From NCBI RefSeq assembly GCF_001510665.1, contig NZ_LMTI01000005.1:108583-172582 (forward strand): a stretch of DNA of 64,000 bases, written 5' to 3'. The notes under the pieces were generated by a model. It was given only the letters and a program-made list of their open reading frames with translations, ran no database searches and was not told the origin of the DNA. Shown here in pieces: positions 8,137 through 16,564 of this stretch. This DNA is from Bacillus sp. FJAT-27445 (lineage in GTDB: Bacteria; Bacillota; Bacilli; Bacillales; Cytobacillaceae). Numbering within the stretch: the first letter of the stretch is position 1; each line of letters begins with the position of its first letter. The position numbers and the translations under genes are program-made.

Positions 8137-8693
8137 TTGGCCCCCAATAAAGAACATCCCATTTTTACACTTGAAGACCATTTTGATCTCTTTCCTGGTT
8201 TAAAATGGTCATCATTAGCGTTATGAAAACCGTTTTGTCAGGCGTTTCTGCTTGAAACGGTCATTCATTTACCATGTTTTGAAAAGTTAAGAGATAAAAA
8301 GTAACTATTTCCGGTTTTTTTGAGGACTTGATACCGGATATCGAAAATATTTTTAATTTATCGAAAGTTTAAGGATGGATATCGAAAGAATTTTCAATAT
8401 ATCGAAAGTTTAAGGATGGATATCGAAAACCGTCAAAATTCCGACACATTTTTACAGCGGGACAGTAGTGATGCAGCTCGCTTTTGCGCACAGCCACTGT
8501 GGAGAAATGGATGATGAATAATACCGAGTAATTATATAGAGCATAATAAAAGCTATCAGTATGTCCCTACTAACGCTAATTGTAAAAAAGCGTTTGATTA
8601 GACACTAAGTATGGAAAGAGGTACATTTATTACAGAATAAGTGGGTTGAAAGAGTGAATTGCCCGTCGAATAGGAAGAGGGGAGCAATCTAAA
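8137..8693. other. Long intergenic region with inverted and AT-rich tandem repeats
   Basis: No credible gene in 557 bp. Two successive long-loop inverted repeats are present: GACCATTTT/AAAATGGTC (8176-8184, 8202-8210) and ACCGTTT/AAACGGT (8229-8235, 8255-8261). From about 8337 to 8427 there is an AT-rich tandem repeat with a period near 41 bp, based on TATCGAAAGTTTAAGGATGG (copies start at 8359 and 8400). The stretch before 8694 must hold the promoter of the STAS gene. Confidence 0.65.
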
Positions 8694-9731
8694 GTGGCTA
8701 CTGAAAAGCAAACTGCCAAACAAGAAATGAATGTGGGCGGCCTGGACTTTAAATGGAATCTGCAGGAGGGCCGATTCATTTTCGAAGGTGAAGATGCCGT
8801 CCTATTTTGGATTACTTCTGCGATGAGAACATTTTTTGATACGATAGAAGAGGTTTCCGGCGAAGAAGCCGGCGCTTTGGTGCTTGAAACTACCGGTTTC
8901 CGCCAAGGGCTGGTTGTAGGTGAGTATTTTGCTAAAAATCATGTGTCACCTGAAGAAGCATCCAGGCTAATTCCTTATACATATGCATCGGCCGGGTGGG
9001 GCAGGGCGGAAATTAAACAACTTAACCTTGAAGATAAAAAGCTATCCATTGAACTAACGGATAGCTGGGAATATAAAATTAATAAAGAACAGGGAAAAAG
9101 CGCAAGCGGTAAATATTTGGCCGCCCACTATGCGGGAATTTTCACAGGACTTCTGGGAACGAACATTTGGTATAGGGTAGTGAAGGACCAGTTAACAGGC
9201 GCCGAGTGTACAATTGTGGAGTATTTTCCATCTGAAATAACAGTTTCGAGCAATATCCATCAGCTTGCCAGGAGAAGAGAATCAGAAAAAATCCGTGAAC
9301 TTGAACTATTGGTGGAGGAAAAAACAAAGGATTTACAGGATCTTGTAAAAGAGATATCGTCTCCAATTATTCCTGTCTTAGAGGGAATCGTCGTTGTTCC
9401 GTTAATTGGGAAGTACGATGAAAGCCGTTCCGAAAACCTTCTTGTTAAAACACTTTTCAATTTGCCTAAACACAATGCGAATTATTTGATCCTCGACTTA
9501 ACGGGGCTTGACCATAATCACGATATGGGGGAGTACGGCTTTGACTTTATTCAGAAGCTGGGCTCGGCTGCCTCCCTTGTCGGCATTGAAACAATCCTTG
9601 TAGGTATTTCTGCCGAGCTAGGGGCTTTGGTCACACACTCCCAAATCAATCTATCCAAATTCCAATGCTACCAAACCTTGCAGTATGGCATTTATTATGC
9701 GCTATCCCAAAGCGGCAAGAAAATTATTTAA
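8694..9731 (+). CDS. V4R-like sensor domain fused to an RsbR-type STAS domain
   Basis: A 345-residue soluble protein. Residues about 60 to 185 resemble the V4R ligand-binding fold (GFRQGLVVGEYF, then SAGWGRAEI and AAHYAGIFTGLLG). A charged, probably coiled-coil linker follows (REESEKIRELELLVEEK-like, about 195 to 220), then a C-terminal STAS domain (GIVVVPLIGKYDESRSENL to the end). This layout is that of stressosome co-antagonists of the RsbR class, where a variable sensor drives a STAS output. No RsbS, RsbT or RsbU gene is nearby, so it would have to join a complex encoded elsewhere. Start is GTG with AGAGGGGAG 9 bp upstream. The signal sensed is unknown. Confidence 0.75.
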   Translation: MATEKQTAKQEMNVGGLDFKWNLQEGRFIFEGEDAVLFWITSAMRTFFDTIEEVSGEEAGALVLETTGFRQGLVVGEYFAKNHVSPEEASRLIPYTYASAGWGRAEIKQLNLEDKKLSIELTDSWEYKINKEQGKSASGKYLAAHYAGIFTGLLGTNIWYRVVKDQLTGAECTIVEYFPSEITVSSNIHQLARRRESEKIRELELLVEEKTKDLQDLVKEISSPIIPVLEGIVVVPLIGKYDESRSENLLVKTLFNLPKHNANYLILDLTGLDHNHDMGEYGFDFIQKLGSAASLVGIETILVGISAELGALVTHSQINLSKFQCYQTLQYGIYYALSQSGKKII

Positions 9732-9783
9732 GTAACAATTGGCAATGCCAGCAAGTGGTGTTGCCTTTGTTGTTCCAAAACAA

Positions 9784-9808
9784 AAAGGCCGCTGCCGGCC
9801 TTATTTTA
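9784..9808. terminator. Terminator shared by convergent genes
   Basis: AAGGCCG-CTGC-CGGCCTT followed by ATTTT, with AAAAA on the other side. It ends the STAS gene and overlaps the stop codon of the small minus-strand gene. Confidence 0.8.
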
Positions 9809-9995
9809 ACCTCAAGGATGAGGAATCAGTTAAGTTAAGTTGACACACCAACTCACTGAGTGCAATTGTGACTAAGTCACGCTCTGTGTAGTCAAAAGTA
9901 TCCAGAGGAGAGATTTGGTTTCGTTCAGCTAATTTTTCTCTTATTTGCTGGCACATCCAAAGGTGATAGTCTGAAAGCTCAACCTGTTTAAACAA
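9801..9995 (-). CDS. Small hypothetical protein, 64 aa
   Basis: A 64-residue soluble, slightly acidic protein with no signal peptide. The start is TTG, but AAAGGAGGG lies 8 to 9 bp upstream on the minus strand, which makes the call convincing. The sequence reads as two or three helices (DYHLWMCQQIREKLAERNQ and ERDLVTIALSELVCQL). I do not recognise a family. It stands alone between the convergent STAS gene and the membrane protein at 10134-11075; both it and the latter are on the minus strand, 138 bp apart. Confidence 0.7.
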   Translation of the reverse strand: MFKQVELSDYHLWMCQQIREKLAERNQISPLDTFDYTERDLVTIALSELVCQLNLTDSSSLRLK

Positions 9996-10133
9996 TAATC
10001 AATCCCTCCTTTCTGATACTTCCGTCCTTATGGAAGCCTCCTTTTCATTATCCCCAAATTAAAAGTACAGCAAACCTTTGGGAACGGCCAATGACCTGTT
10101 TTCTATCAGGAAATATTTGGGATACCGTTAATT

Positions 10134-11075
10134 TCAGCCTGGTTTTTTTACAGGTTTGATATGAGTAACAAGGCCATCGTAATCCGTGATATAAAATTGG
10201 ATTTTTGGTTGTTCCTTTAAATAATGGTTCTGCAAAAGCTGATAGTAATTCACCCGTTTGCTGGGATCGAAGGGGAGCATTGGGTATTCGCGTTTTTCCT
10301 TGACATACAGGTCCACAGCTATTTGTACCCTATCCATTTCATAAGATATATCCTTATCTGATTCTTCAAACAAATCATACGTCTCCTTGGACATATAAAA
10401 TTTCTTTGAAGGGATTCCGCCTAAAATGTGGGTGAGTTGGCTAAAGTCAACGCTATTGTCCTCATTGACTAGGATGGTCCTGTAAACACCTTTTGGCAGA
10501 CTGTCTGAAAATTTTCTGACCGCCTTGCGTACTTCATCAATGCCGATATCGATTTCCGGCCAATCAATCGCTGCCTTGCCAAGGGGCTTTTTTTGTTTAT
10601 AATTTTGGTTTGTTCTGAAGTATTTCAATGCCATCGAATAAACGGCAAACCCGCCAAGTCCAAGGCCGGCTGCAAGTCCAAGCAGGGTGAATATGGGATA
10701 GATGGAAAAATAACCGTCAAGGAAATCACCGGCCATATAGCCCAGGAGAACAGAAAGTGCGATTGCCACAGCAAATACCATATAGAGAAACAACGCTTTC
10801 ACGGGAGAGTTTGTAAAATCGGTCCACTTGTTTCCTTTTAAGAACCCGGTTTCTTCAAGAAACTTTGAAACATCTTCATTTAATTCAGAGGATGCATTGT
10901 TTTCTTTAAGAAATTCGCTCAGGCATTCCTTAAGAGACTTGGTTTCATTTTTCAAAATATTGGCCGAAGTTTCAAAGTCGCCATTTTTGTAATGGACGTA
11001 CAGTAGATCTTTCTCAAGGCGAAGCTCAAAATGTTCCTTCACTTTTCCAAAGTTTTTCGAGAAGGTTTTGTTCAT
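10134..11075 (-). CDS. Two-helix membrane protein with a DUF3939-like C-terminal domain
   Basis: A 313-residue protein. Residues 1 to 90 form a charged cytoplasmic domain. Two membrane helices follow at about 93 to 113 (ALFLYMVFAVAIALSVLLGY) and 124 to 147, joined by a short loop. The C-terminal half contains IGIDEVRKAVRKFSDSLPKG, VDFSQLTHILGGIP and YPMLPFDPSKRVNYYQLL, which resemble the DUF3939 domain of Bacillus proteins as I remember it; this was not searched. AGGGGGC lies before the ATG. Function is unknown. An unassigned open frame ends directly at its start codon (see 11077-11265). Confidence 0.7.
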   Translation of the reverse strand: MNKTFSKNFGKVKEHFELRLEKDLLYVHYKNGDFETSANILKNETKSLKECLSEFLKENNASSELNEDVSKFLEETGFLKGNKWTDFTNSPVKALFLYMVFAVAIALSVLLGYMAGDFLDGYFSIYPIFTLLGLAAGLGLGGFAVYSMALKYFRTNQNYKQKKPLGKAAIDWPEIDIGIDEVRKAVRKFSDSLPKGVYRTILVNEDNSVDFSQLTHILGGIPSKKFYMSKETYDLFEESDKDISYEMDRVQIAVDLYVKEKREYPMLPFDPSKRVNYYQLLQNHYLKEQPKIQFYITDYDGLVTHIKPVKKPG

Positions 11076-11076
11076 T

Positions 11077-11265
11077 TTAATAAGCCCCCTGATATAGTTT
11101 TGGCTGGCGCGAATTTTTCATGCCATCATGATGGAAAGGCACTGTGAAATAGACAAACTCCACGAAGATACTGGATTGGCCCTCTGTTTCAATAGAAAAC
11201 GGGTCGCTAAAGCTGTTTGAAATTAATATCGATAAAGAAGGTGGGATATTCTCCGTCCGAAGCGG
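11077..11265 (-). pseudogene. Possible gene remnant upstream of the DUF3939-like gene
   Basis: On the minus strand 62 codons are open and end in TAA 1 bp before the next ATG. The peptide reads like real protein (SSIFVEFVYFTVPFHHDG, NSRQPKLYQGAY), but no start codon precedes residue 49 and a TAA lies immediately upstream. It may be the 3' end of a decayed gene. The rest of 11266-11440 shows no gene. Confidence 0.25.
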
Positions 11266-11440
11266 TTAAACATTTGTGGAAAGGGTATAAAATGTAAGAG
11301 GCTCTCTGAGGATTTGTTGCTAAATTCTGCATTCTACAGTTTAATAGTAACACTATTCACACATTTTTTGTAACAGATTGACTTAAGTTTGTAAAATTGG
11401 AAAATAGAGGTAATTCTGGTGCGCTCTGAGTTATTTCAAT

Positions 11441-11471
11441 AAAAAACCGGAAGCAATGGATGCTCCCGGTT
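11441..11471 (-). terminator. Intrinsic terminator of the HesB-like gene
   Basis: On the minus strand AACCGGGAGC, loop ATCCATT, GCTTCCGGTT, then TTTT. It follows the stop codon at 11489. Confidence 0.85.
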
Positions 11472-11488
11472 CTCAAACCCAAATTCAT

Positions 11489-11788
11489 TTAAGCCGCCTC
11501 TTCTTCATACCGAATGGCTAACTCCTCAATGGATTCATCATAAAAAAAGAACGTATTGGTTTTTTCAAAAAACCAACTGTCGCTCGCCTCAACATAAAAG
11601 GTTACGCCATTTAATTCCCTCAAATAGCAAGGGTCGGTTGGGGGTTCGGCAGAAAGGGCAAGGCTGAATCCTTTGTGTTGAAGTCCGAAACCATCATATT
11701 GCGGGTGCAAACGGATGCTGATTGGTTCTTTAATTCCAAATTCATTCGCAAACCAGGAGAGAGCCTTTTTATCAAATGATAAATACAT
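11489..11788 (-). CDS. HesB/IscA-like protein of the YneR type
   Basis: A 99-residue protein with the fold of HesB/IscA proteins. The pattern ALSWFANEFGI, SIRLHPQYDG, HKGFSLALSAEPP and TFYVEASDSWFFE follows the B. subtilis YneR/YqkB type. It has only one cysteine (in TDPCYLREL) and lacks the three-cysteine set of true A-type Fe-S carriers, so an iron-sulfur role is doubtful. ATG 11788 is chosen over the GTG at 11797 because GGTGG is then 5 bp upstream. It is monocistronic with its own terminator. Confidence 0.75.
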   Translation of the reverse strand: MYLSFDKKALSWFANEFGIKEPISIRLHPQYDGFGLQHKGFSLALSAEPPTDPCYLRELNGVTFYVEASDSWFFEKTNTFFFYDESIEELAIRYEEEAA

Positions 11789-11999
11789 ATTATCCACCAG
11801 CCTTTGCGGAATTTTTTAGAAAAACTGTATTCTTGATTTAAGAGTACTCTCTTGTTGAGCAGCATAACTATGATAATTTTCACACCCATGGCGAGTTATA
11901 CCCACAGTTCATGAATCGTTCATGATTTTCTCTGATTTGTAACATTATTACAGGGTTAACGGTGTTAAAATGAGAAAAAAGCGAAGGAGCTTTCACAAA

Positions 12000-12356
12000 A
12001 TGGACGATACTAACAACAAGTTTCAAGATGCGGTAAATGATATAAAGAAACTAATCGACTCGTTCGGTTCTACATTGGAAAATATAGAAAAACGGTTAGC
12101 ACGGCTTGAAAAGGTAGACAGCATTGAACACCGTGTTGCCGTAAATCAGATTGATTTGTCTGATATAAAAGAATCACTCCTGAGGATTGAAGAAAGGCAG
12201 ACGGATGAAATTTTGAAGACTGTTAAAGAAATAAGGGAAGCGACTGGCGGGCCGGCGCGCGAGGAAATCAGGCATATTAACCGCAGGCTTGATTCTCATC
12301 TAGTCAAGCTGGCAAAGGCGGAAGAGGAACTAATTATTATAAGAAATAACCGTTAG
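12000..12356 (+). CDS. Coiled-coil hypothetical protein, 118 aa
   Basis: A 118-residue protein that is almost wholly charged helix. Heptad-like spacing is clear in LIDSFGSTLENIEKRLARLE and in the last third (HLVKLAKAEEELIIIRNN). There is no signal peptide or membrane segment. ATG 12000 is chosen because GAAGGAG (11983-11989) is 10 bp upstream; an upstream ATG at 11970 would place that site inside the gene. TTAAAAT at 11965-11971 may be the -10 box. No family recognised. It ends at a shared bidirectional terminator. Confidence 0.7.
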   Translation: MDDTNNKFQDAVNDIKKLIDSFGSTLENIEKRLARLEKVDSIEHRVAVNQIDLSDIKESLLRIEERQTDEILKTVKEIREATGGPAREEIRHINRRLDSHLVKLAKAEEELIIIRNNR

Positions 12357-12442
12357 GTCTTCACGAAATTTGAAAAAGTCGAGTGTCATCAATCGAAAAC
12401 TGCCGGATAGGACGGCAGGGAGAGAGTTGCTCCCAAAAAGTA

Positions 12443-12478
12443 AAGGCACTTCCCGAGTTATCGGGAGGTGCCTTCTTT
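12443..12478. terminator. Strong bidirectional terminator
   Basis: AAGGCACTTCCCGA, loop GTTA, TCGGGAGGTGCCTT, then TCTTTT; a 14-bp stem with one wobble. It separates the coiled-coil gene from the convergent CorC-type gene. Confidence 0.93.
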
Positions 12479-12484
12479 TGCTTA

Positions 12485-13837
12485 TTATGACAGGATGCCG
12501 GGATTTGCAATCGGGACCTGTGATATGGCTGGTTCTGTTTGTTCTGCCAGTTTAGTAACTTCAATGTAGCGAATGTGATGTTCTTCCATCTCAATGATTT
12601 TGAATTCATAGGCACCGCGGGTAATGATATCCCCTTCGCGTGCTTCGAAATTTTCAGTCAGGATCCATCCGCCCATGGTATCAACATCGTCCTCCTGAAG
12701 TTCCAGGCCAAGCAAGTCGTTGATTTCGCTGACAAGAACTTTGGAATCTATAATATAATGTCCATCCTTCATTTTTCGAACCATCGGAACTTCGTCCATG
12801 TCGAATTCGTCTCTAATATCGCCGACGATTTCCTCGAGGATATCCTCTGCAGTAACAAGGCCTGAAGTGCCCCCATATTCGTCCATCAGGATGGCCATGT
12901 GAATCCGATCCTTCTGCATTTTGACAAGCAGTTCATGGATAGGGATAGTATCAATGACGCGGATAATTGGCCTTGAGTAACTCTCAATTGTTTTATCCGG
13001 TATTTTCGTTTCTCCTATTAGGTCTGTCAAAATTTCCTTAATATTGATTTGTCCAATAATATGGTCCTTATCGCCATCAATTACCGGATAGCGTGTGAAT
13101 TTTTCCTCTTTTATTATAGCGAGGATGCTTTCAAGCTTGTCATCCTTGGAGAGGGAAACAATTTCTGTCCTTGGTACCATGATCTCTTTGGCGATCCGGT
13201 TATCGAATTCAAAAATCTTGTTCACATACTTAAACTCTGATTGGTTTATTTCACCACTTTTATAGCTCTCGGACAGTATAATCCGAAGTTCCTCTTCCGT
13301 GTGGGCCAGTTCGTTTTCTGCAGCTGGTTTTAAGCCGAAAAATCTGACAATCACCTGTGCGGATCCATTTAAAGCCCAAATGAATGGATACATCAGCTTG
13401 TAAAAGAAGATAAGCGGCCTTGCTGTTAAAAGTGTGATTGCCTCCGCCTTTTGAATGGCCAATGTTTTTGGGGCAAGTTCGCCAACTACCACATGCAGGA
13501 ACGTAATCCCCGCAAAGGCAATCGAGAACGTAAGGATTTTTGAAACACCTGCCGAAACATTCATTCCATGCAAAATTGGTTCGAGAATCCTTTCCATGGT
13601 CGGCTCGGCAATCCATCCAAGGGCGAGCGCCGTGATGGTGATGCCAAGCTGGCATGCTGAAAGGTATTCATCTAGATTTATAATCACTTTTTTTGCTGCG
13701 GCTGCGCTGGAACTTCCTTCTTCAATCAACTGGTCAATCCTTGAACTCCTAACCCTGATAATCGCAAATTCCGATGCGACAAAAAAGGCTGTCAAAGCAA
13801 TAAAAATGGCTATTAAAACCAAGTTTAATATGTCCAA
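12485..13837 (-). CDS. CNNM/CorC-HlyC-family transporter (DUF21-CBS-CorC), YhdP-like
   Basis: A 450-residue membrane protein. Residues about 1 to 190 form the DUF21 membrane domain, starting LVLIAIFIALTAFFVASEFA. Two CBS domains follow (about 205 to 330; IVSLSKDDKLESIL and MAILMDEYGGTSGLV), then the CorC_HlyC domain (about 350 to 430). Proteins of this type export or regulate magnesium and are often mislabelled hemolysins. Start is TTG with AAGGA on the minus strand a few bases upstream. It lies 58 bp after a MerR-type gene; the same neighbours (yhdQ, yhdP) occur in B. subtilis, so the two are probably one operon. Confidence 0.9.
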   Translation of the reverse strand: MDILNLVLIAIFIALTAFFVASEFAIIRVRSSRIDQLIEEGSSSAAAAKKVIINLDEYLSACQLGITITALALGWIAEPTMERILEPILHGMNVSAGVSKILTFSIAFAGITFLHVVVGELAPKTLAIQKAEAITLLTARPLIFFYKLMYPFIWALNGSAQVIVRFFGLKPAAENELAHTEEELRIILSESYKSGEINQSEFKYVNKIFEFDNRIAKEIMVPRTEIVSLSKDDKLESILAIIKEEKFTRYPVIDGDKDHIIGQINIKEILTDLIGETKIPDKTIESYSRPIIRVIDTIPIHELLVKMQKDRIHMAILMDEYGGTSGLVTAEDILEEIVGDIRDEFDMDEVPMVRKMKDGHYIIDSKVLVSEINDLLGLELQEDDVDTMGGWILTENFEAREGDIITRGAYEFKIIEMEEHHIRYIEVTKLAEQTEPAISQVPIANPGILS

Positions 13838-13895
13838 TAAATTTCCTTATCCCGCAATTACGGGTAAAGGAGTCACCTCCTGGTAATATAGAAAA

Positions 13896-14330
13896 TCAAC
13901 TTGTAAATTCCTTCAGGGACTGAAGCAGGGCATTGCCCTCATCATTCAGGTTCTTTGAAACCAGGCCCCTTTTGTGTGTATCTAGTTTTTGGATAAGCGG
14001 CAGCAGAGCCGTTAAATCGTCCTGGAGCTGCTTCATTTGCTGAGCAACTAAATAGGCCTGGTCTTCCACTTCCGACTCGCGTATTTTTCCGGCTTTCCTA
14101 ATTTCCAGCTTTCTCTTAATCTCTTCAAGAGGGAAATGCATATGTTTGCATTCCTCTATATATTTTAGGTCCCAGAGTGCTTCCTCGTTATAAAGCCGGT
14201 AGTTGGCTCGGGTCCGATCAGCGTTCAGGAGTCCGATGGAAGTATAGTAATCAATTGTCCTCTTGGATACGCCGGCCCGGTTTGCTAGTTCGCCAATACG
14301 ATAGATAACCCCATCATACCACCTCGACAT
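13896..14330 (-). CDS. MerR-family transcription regulator (YhdQ/CueR-like neighbour of yhdP)
   Basis: A 144-residue regulator. The MerR helix-turn-helix is YRIGELANRAGVSKRTIDYY with wing TRANYRLYNEEAL. A long dimerisation helix follows (about residues 80 to 115), and a tail of about 30 residues with no cysteine, so it lacks the CxxxxxxxxC loop of copper-sensing CueR. The inducer is therefore unknown. The ATG at 14330 has no clear ribosome site; AGGTGG lies inside the open frame just after it, so true translation may begin a few codons later at about VIYRIGEL. A good promoter is found at 14346-14375. Confidence 0.85.
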   Translation of the reverse strand: MSRWYDGVIYRIGELANRAGVSKRTIDYYTSIGLLNADRTRANYRLYNEEALWDLKYIEECKHMHFPLEEIKRKLEIRKAGKIRESEVEDQAYLVAQQMKQLQDDLTALLPLIQKLDTHKRGLVSKNLNDEGNALLQSLKEFTS

Positions 14331-14345
14331 GTAAAATTAAGAATA

Positions 14346-14375
14346 ATTATAAATGAAAACAAACTGTACAGTCAA
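14346..14375 (-). promoter_or_regulatory. Promoter of the merR-corC operon
   Basis: On the minus strand TTGACT (14375-14370) and TATAAT (14351-14346) are separated by 18 bp. CTGTACAG, an 8-bp palindrome, lies at the start of the spacer and may be an operator. MerR-regulated promoters often have long spacers. Confidence 0.6.
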
Positions 14376-14512
14376 ACGTTGTGGTTGCTGTTCAGCATCT
14401 TGCTAGCTTGCCAGGCTTGACAGCTGGCTCTCCTAGTCTAGTTCGATTCTTTATCAGTTTATTGTTCAGCTTCCACCCTTATGAGAGAAATAAACGATTC
14501 TTCTTTAAAGGC

Positions 14513-15064
14513 TTAGACATTTGTATGATTCCAGTCCCTGGCCAGCATTCCATAGATAATCAAGTCATGGAATTCATTATACAGCATTTCTCCGTCCCTG
14601 ACTCTTCCTTCAATTGTAAATCCAAGCCGCTCTGGAATCGCCCTGCTTTTTAGATTGAATTCGCCGCAGCGGATTTCCACACGGTTTAGGTTTAAATCGT
14701 TAAACGCATAATTCAAGAGGGCTTGGGTTGAACGGGTCATAATGCCTCTTCCTTCAGCATTTTGTGCGAGATAATAGCCAATGGTTGTATGCTTGTTTCT
14801 CCAATCAATATAATGAAATCCAATGGAGCCGACCAGCTCGCCACGATAGCGGATGCCAGTATTGAAACCATTATTATCGGAAAATTGTTTCAGCCACATC
14901 GGAATGATTGTTTCATACTGGTAAGGGCTGGACATATCATCCACCCAAGCAAGCCATTTCCTTAAATGCTTCCTGTTTGTATCGACAAGCCGGTATAATT
15001 CCTTGCAATCTTTTAACTGAAATAATTGCAATTCTATTTCCTCATCCACCTTAAAGGTAAACAT
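14513..15064 (-). CDS. GNAT N-acetyltransferase of the RimJ/RimL type (YdaF-like)
   Basis: A 183-residue GNAT enzyme, the same length as B. subtilis YdaF. The acetyl-CoA loop is in AQNAEGRGIMTRSTQALLNYAF (about residues 100 to 120), and NLKSRAIPERLGF with RDGEMLYNEFHDL completes the RimJ/RimL pattern. Substrate is unknown: members acetylate ribosomal protein N-termini or small amines. GGGGGATGG-like purines precede the ATG. It is a single gene between the merR operon and the symporter gene, divergent from the latter. Confidence 0.9.
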   Translation of the reverse strand: MFTFKVDEEIELQLFQLKDCKELYRLVDTNRKHLRKWLAWVDDMSSPYQYETIIPMWLKQFSDNNGFNTGIRYRGELVGSIGFHYIDWRNKHTTIGYYLAQNAEGRGIMTRSTQALLNYAFNDLNLNRVEIRCGEFNLKSRAIPERLGFTIEGRVRDGEMLYNEFHDLIIYGMLARDWNHTNV

Positions 15065-15235
15065 CTTCCATCCCCCTTTTTAACTCTCAACCTAGTATAT
15101 AACCAGATTATGCCTGTTTGTCCATGTTTTAAAACGGGTATTTAAACGGAAATTATTTTTTTGTGGACATGTAGGGGTTATCTTTTACATTCCAACTAAA
15201 AAGACAAAAGGGAACACAATAGGGAGGTTAAAGGT

Positions 15236-16507
15236 ATGAAGTTGACAACAAAAATTATTATCGGACTTCTTGCAGGGGCGATTACAGGTCTTTTATTGAA
15301 CTTATTTGCTCCGGGGGTTTTCGGTATTCTGGATAAGTTTGTATTTGCTCCGATGGGAAAGATTTTTATTAGCCTTATTACTATGCTTGTAGTTCCAATT
15401 GTTCTATTTTCTATTATTCTCGGTGTTGCGGGGCTTGGCGATCCTAAAAAGCTTGGCAGGATGGGATTTAAAACGATTTCCTATTTTCTTATTACTACGG
15501 CAATTGCGATTGTGATCGGCCTTATTTTAGCGTTTACTATCAAACCGGGGAATATGGGCACATTTAATACGAAAACAGCAGATTTTAGTGCGGAAAAGGC
15601 CCCGCCAATCAGTGACACACTTTTAAATATTATTCCGACAAACCCGATTGACGCATTGGCGAGCGGAAATATGCTCCAGGTCATCGTGTTTGCGATTTTC
15701 ATTGGGCTTGCCCTCACCGCGCTAGGCGAAAAGACAAAAGGGTTTTACCATTTTGTTGAGCAGGGCAACGACATAATGATGTATCTTGTGAACATGGTAA
15801 TGAGATTTGCACCCTTCGGCACGTTTGGATTGATTGCTTCAGCGATCGGGAGCCAGGGGTTCAGCGCAATCAAATCAATGGGGGTATATATGATTGTCGT
15901 GCTCCTAGGCTTATTTATTCACGCGTTTGTTACGTATGGAGCCGCTGTTTATTTTCTTGGGAACATGAACCCGATTACATTTTTTAAAGGCTTTTCCCCA
16001 GCAATGGGTGTAGCTTTCAGTACATCAAGCAGCAATGCGACGTTGCCTGTTTCTATGGAAGCTGCACAGAAAAACCTAAAGGTACCAAAAAGCATTTCAA
16101 GTTTTGTTCAGCCGCTTGGAGCAACGATTAACATGGATGGAACAGCCATCATGCAGGGAGTAGCGACGATCTTTATCGCACAGGTGTACAACGTTGACCT
16201 TAGTATGACTCAAATTTTGACTGTCATTGTAACCGCGGTTCTCGCGAGTATTGGGACAGCAGGGGTACCGGGTGTCGGTCTTGTCATGTTAGCGATGGTC
16301 CTGCAGTCAGTCAATCTTCCGGTAGAAGGAATTGGGTTGATTCTCGGGATTGACAGGCTTCTTGATATGGTCAGAACTGCTGTGAATATTACAGGTGATG
16401 CTTCCTGTGCCGTCATTGTCGCTGACGGCGAAAAGCGCCGCGAGGAAAGGGAGAGGCAAAAGGAAAGGCGTGTAAAACAAGCGCCGTCCATCATTCATGA
16501 AAAATAA
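15236..16507 (+). CDS. Dicarboxylate/amino acid:cation symporter (GltP/GltT type)
   Basis: A 423-residue DAACS-family carrier for glutamate, aspartate or C4-dicarboxylates. It shows the serine-rich hairpin (FSTSSSNATLPVS, about residue 265), the substrate motif NMDGTAIMQG and the last-helix motif RLLDMVRTAVNITGDA. About eight membrane helices plus two re-entrant loops are expected. The C-terminal 30 residues are very basic. GGGAGGTTAAAGGT precedes the ATG. Single gene, ending at a near-perfect terminator. Which amino acid it carries cannot be decided here. Confidence 0.92.
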   Translation: MKLTTKIIIGLLAGAITGLLLNLFAPGVFGILDKFVFAPMGKIFISLITMLVVPIVLFSIILGVAGLGDPKKLGRMGFKTISYFLITTAIAIVIGLILAFTIKPGNMGTFNTKTADFSAEKAPPISDTLLNIIPTNPIDALASGNMLQVIVFAIFIGLALTALGEKTKGFYHFVEQGNDIMMYLVNMVMRFAPFGTFGLIASAIGSQGFSAIKSMGVYMIVVLLGLFIHAFVTYGAAVYFLGNMNPITFFKGFSPAMGVAFSTSSSNATLPVSMEAAQKNLKVPKSISSFVQPLGATINMDGTAIMQGVATIFIAQVYNVDLSMTQILTVIVTAVLASIGTAGVPGVGLVMLAMVLQSVNLPVEGIGLILGIDRLLDMVRTAVNITGDASCAVIVADGEKRREERERQKERRVKQAPSIIHEK

Positions 16508-16529
16508 CTAAACAGCTGCAAAATTAAAC

Positions 16530-16561
16530 AAACCCGCACTTTGCGAAGTGCGGGTTTATTC
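16530..16561. terminator. Terminator between the symporter and CDF genes
   Basis: AAACCCGCACTT, loop TGCG, AAGTGCGGGTTT, then ATT; a perfect 12-bp stem shared by the two convergent genes. Confidence 0.9.
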
Positions 16562-16564
16562 TGT

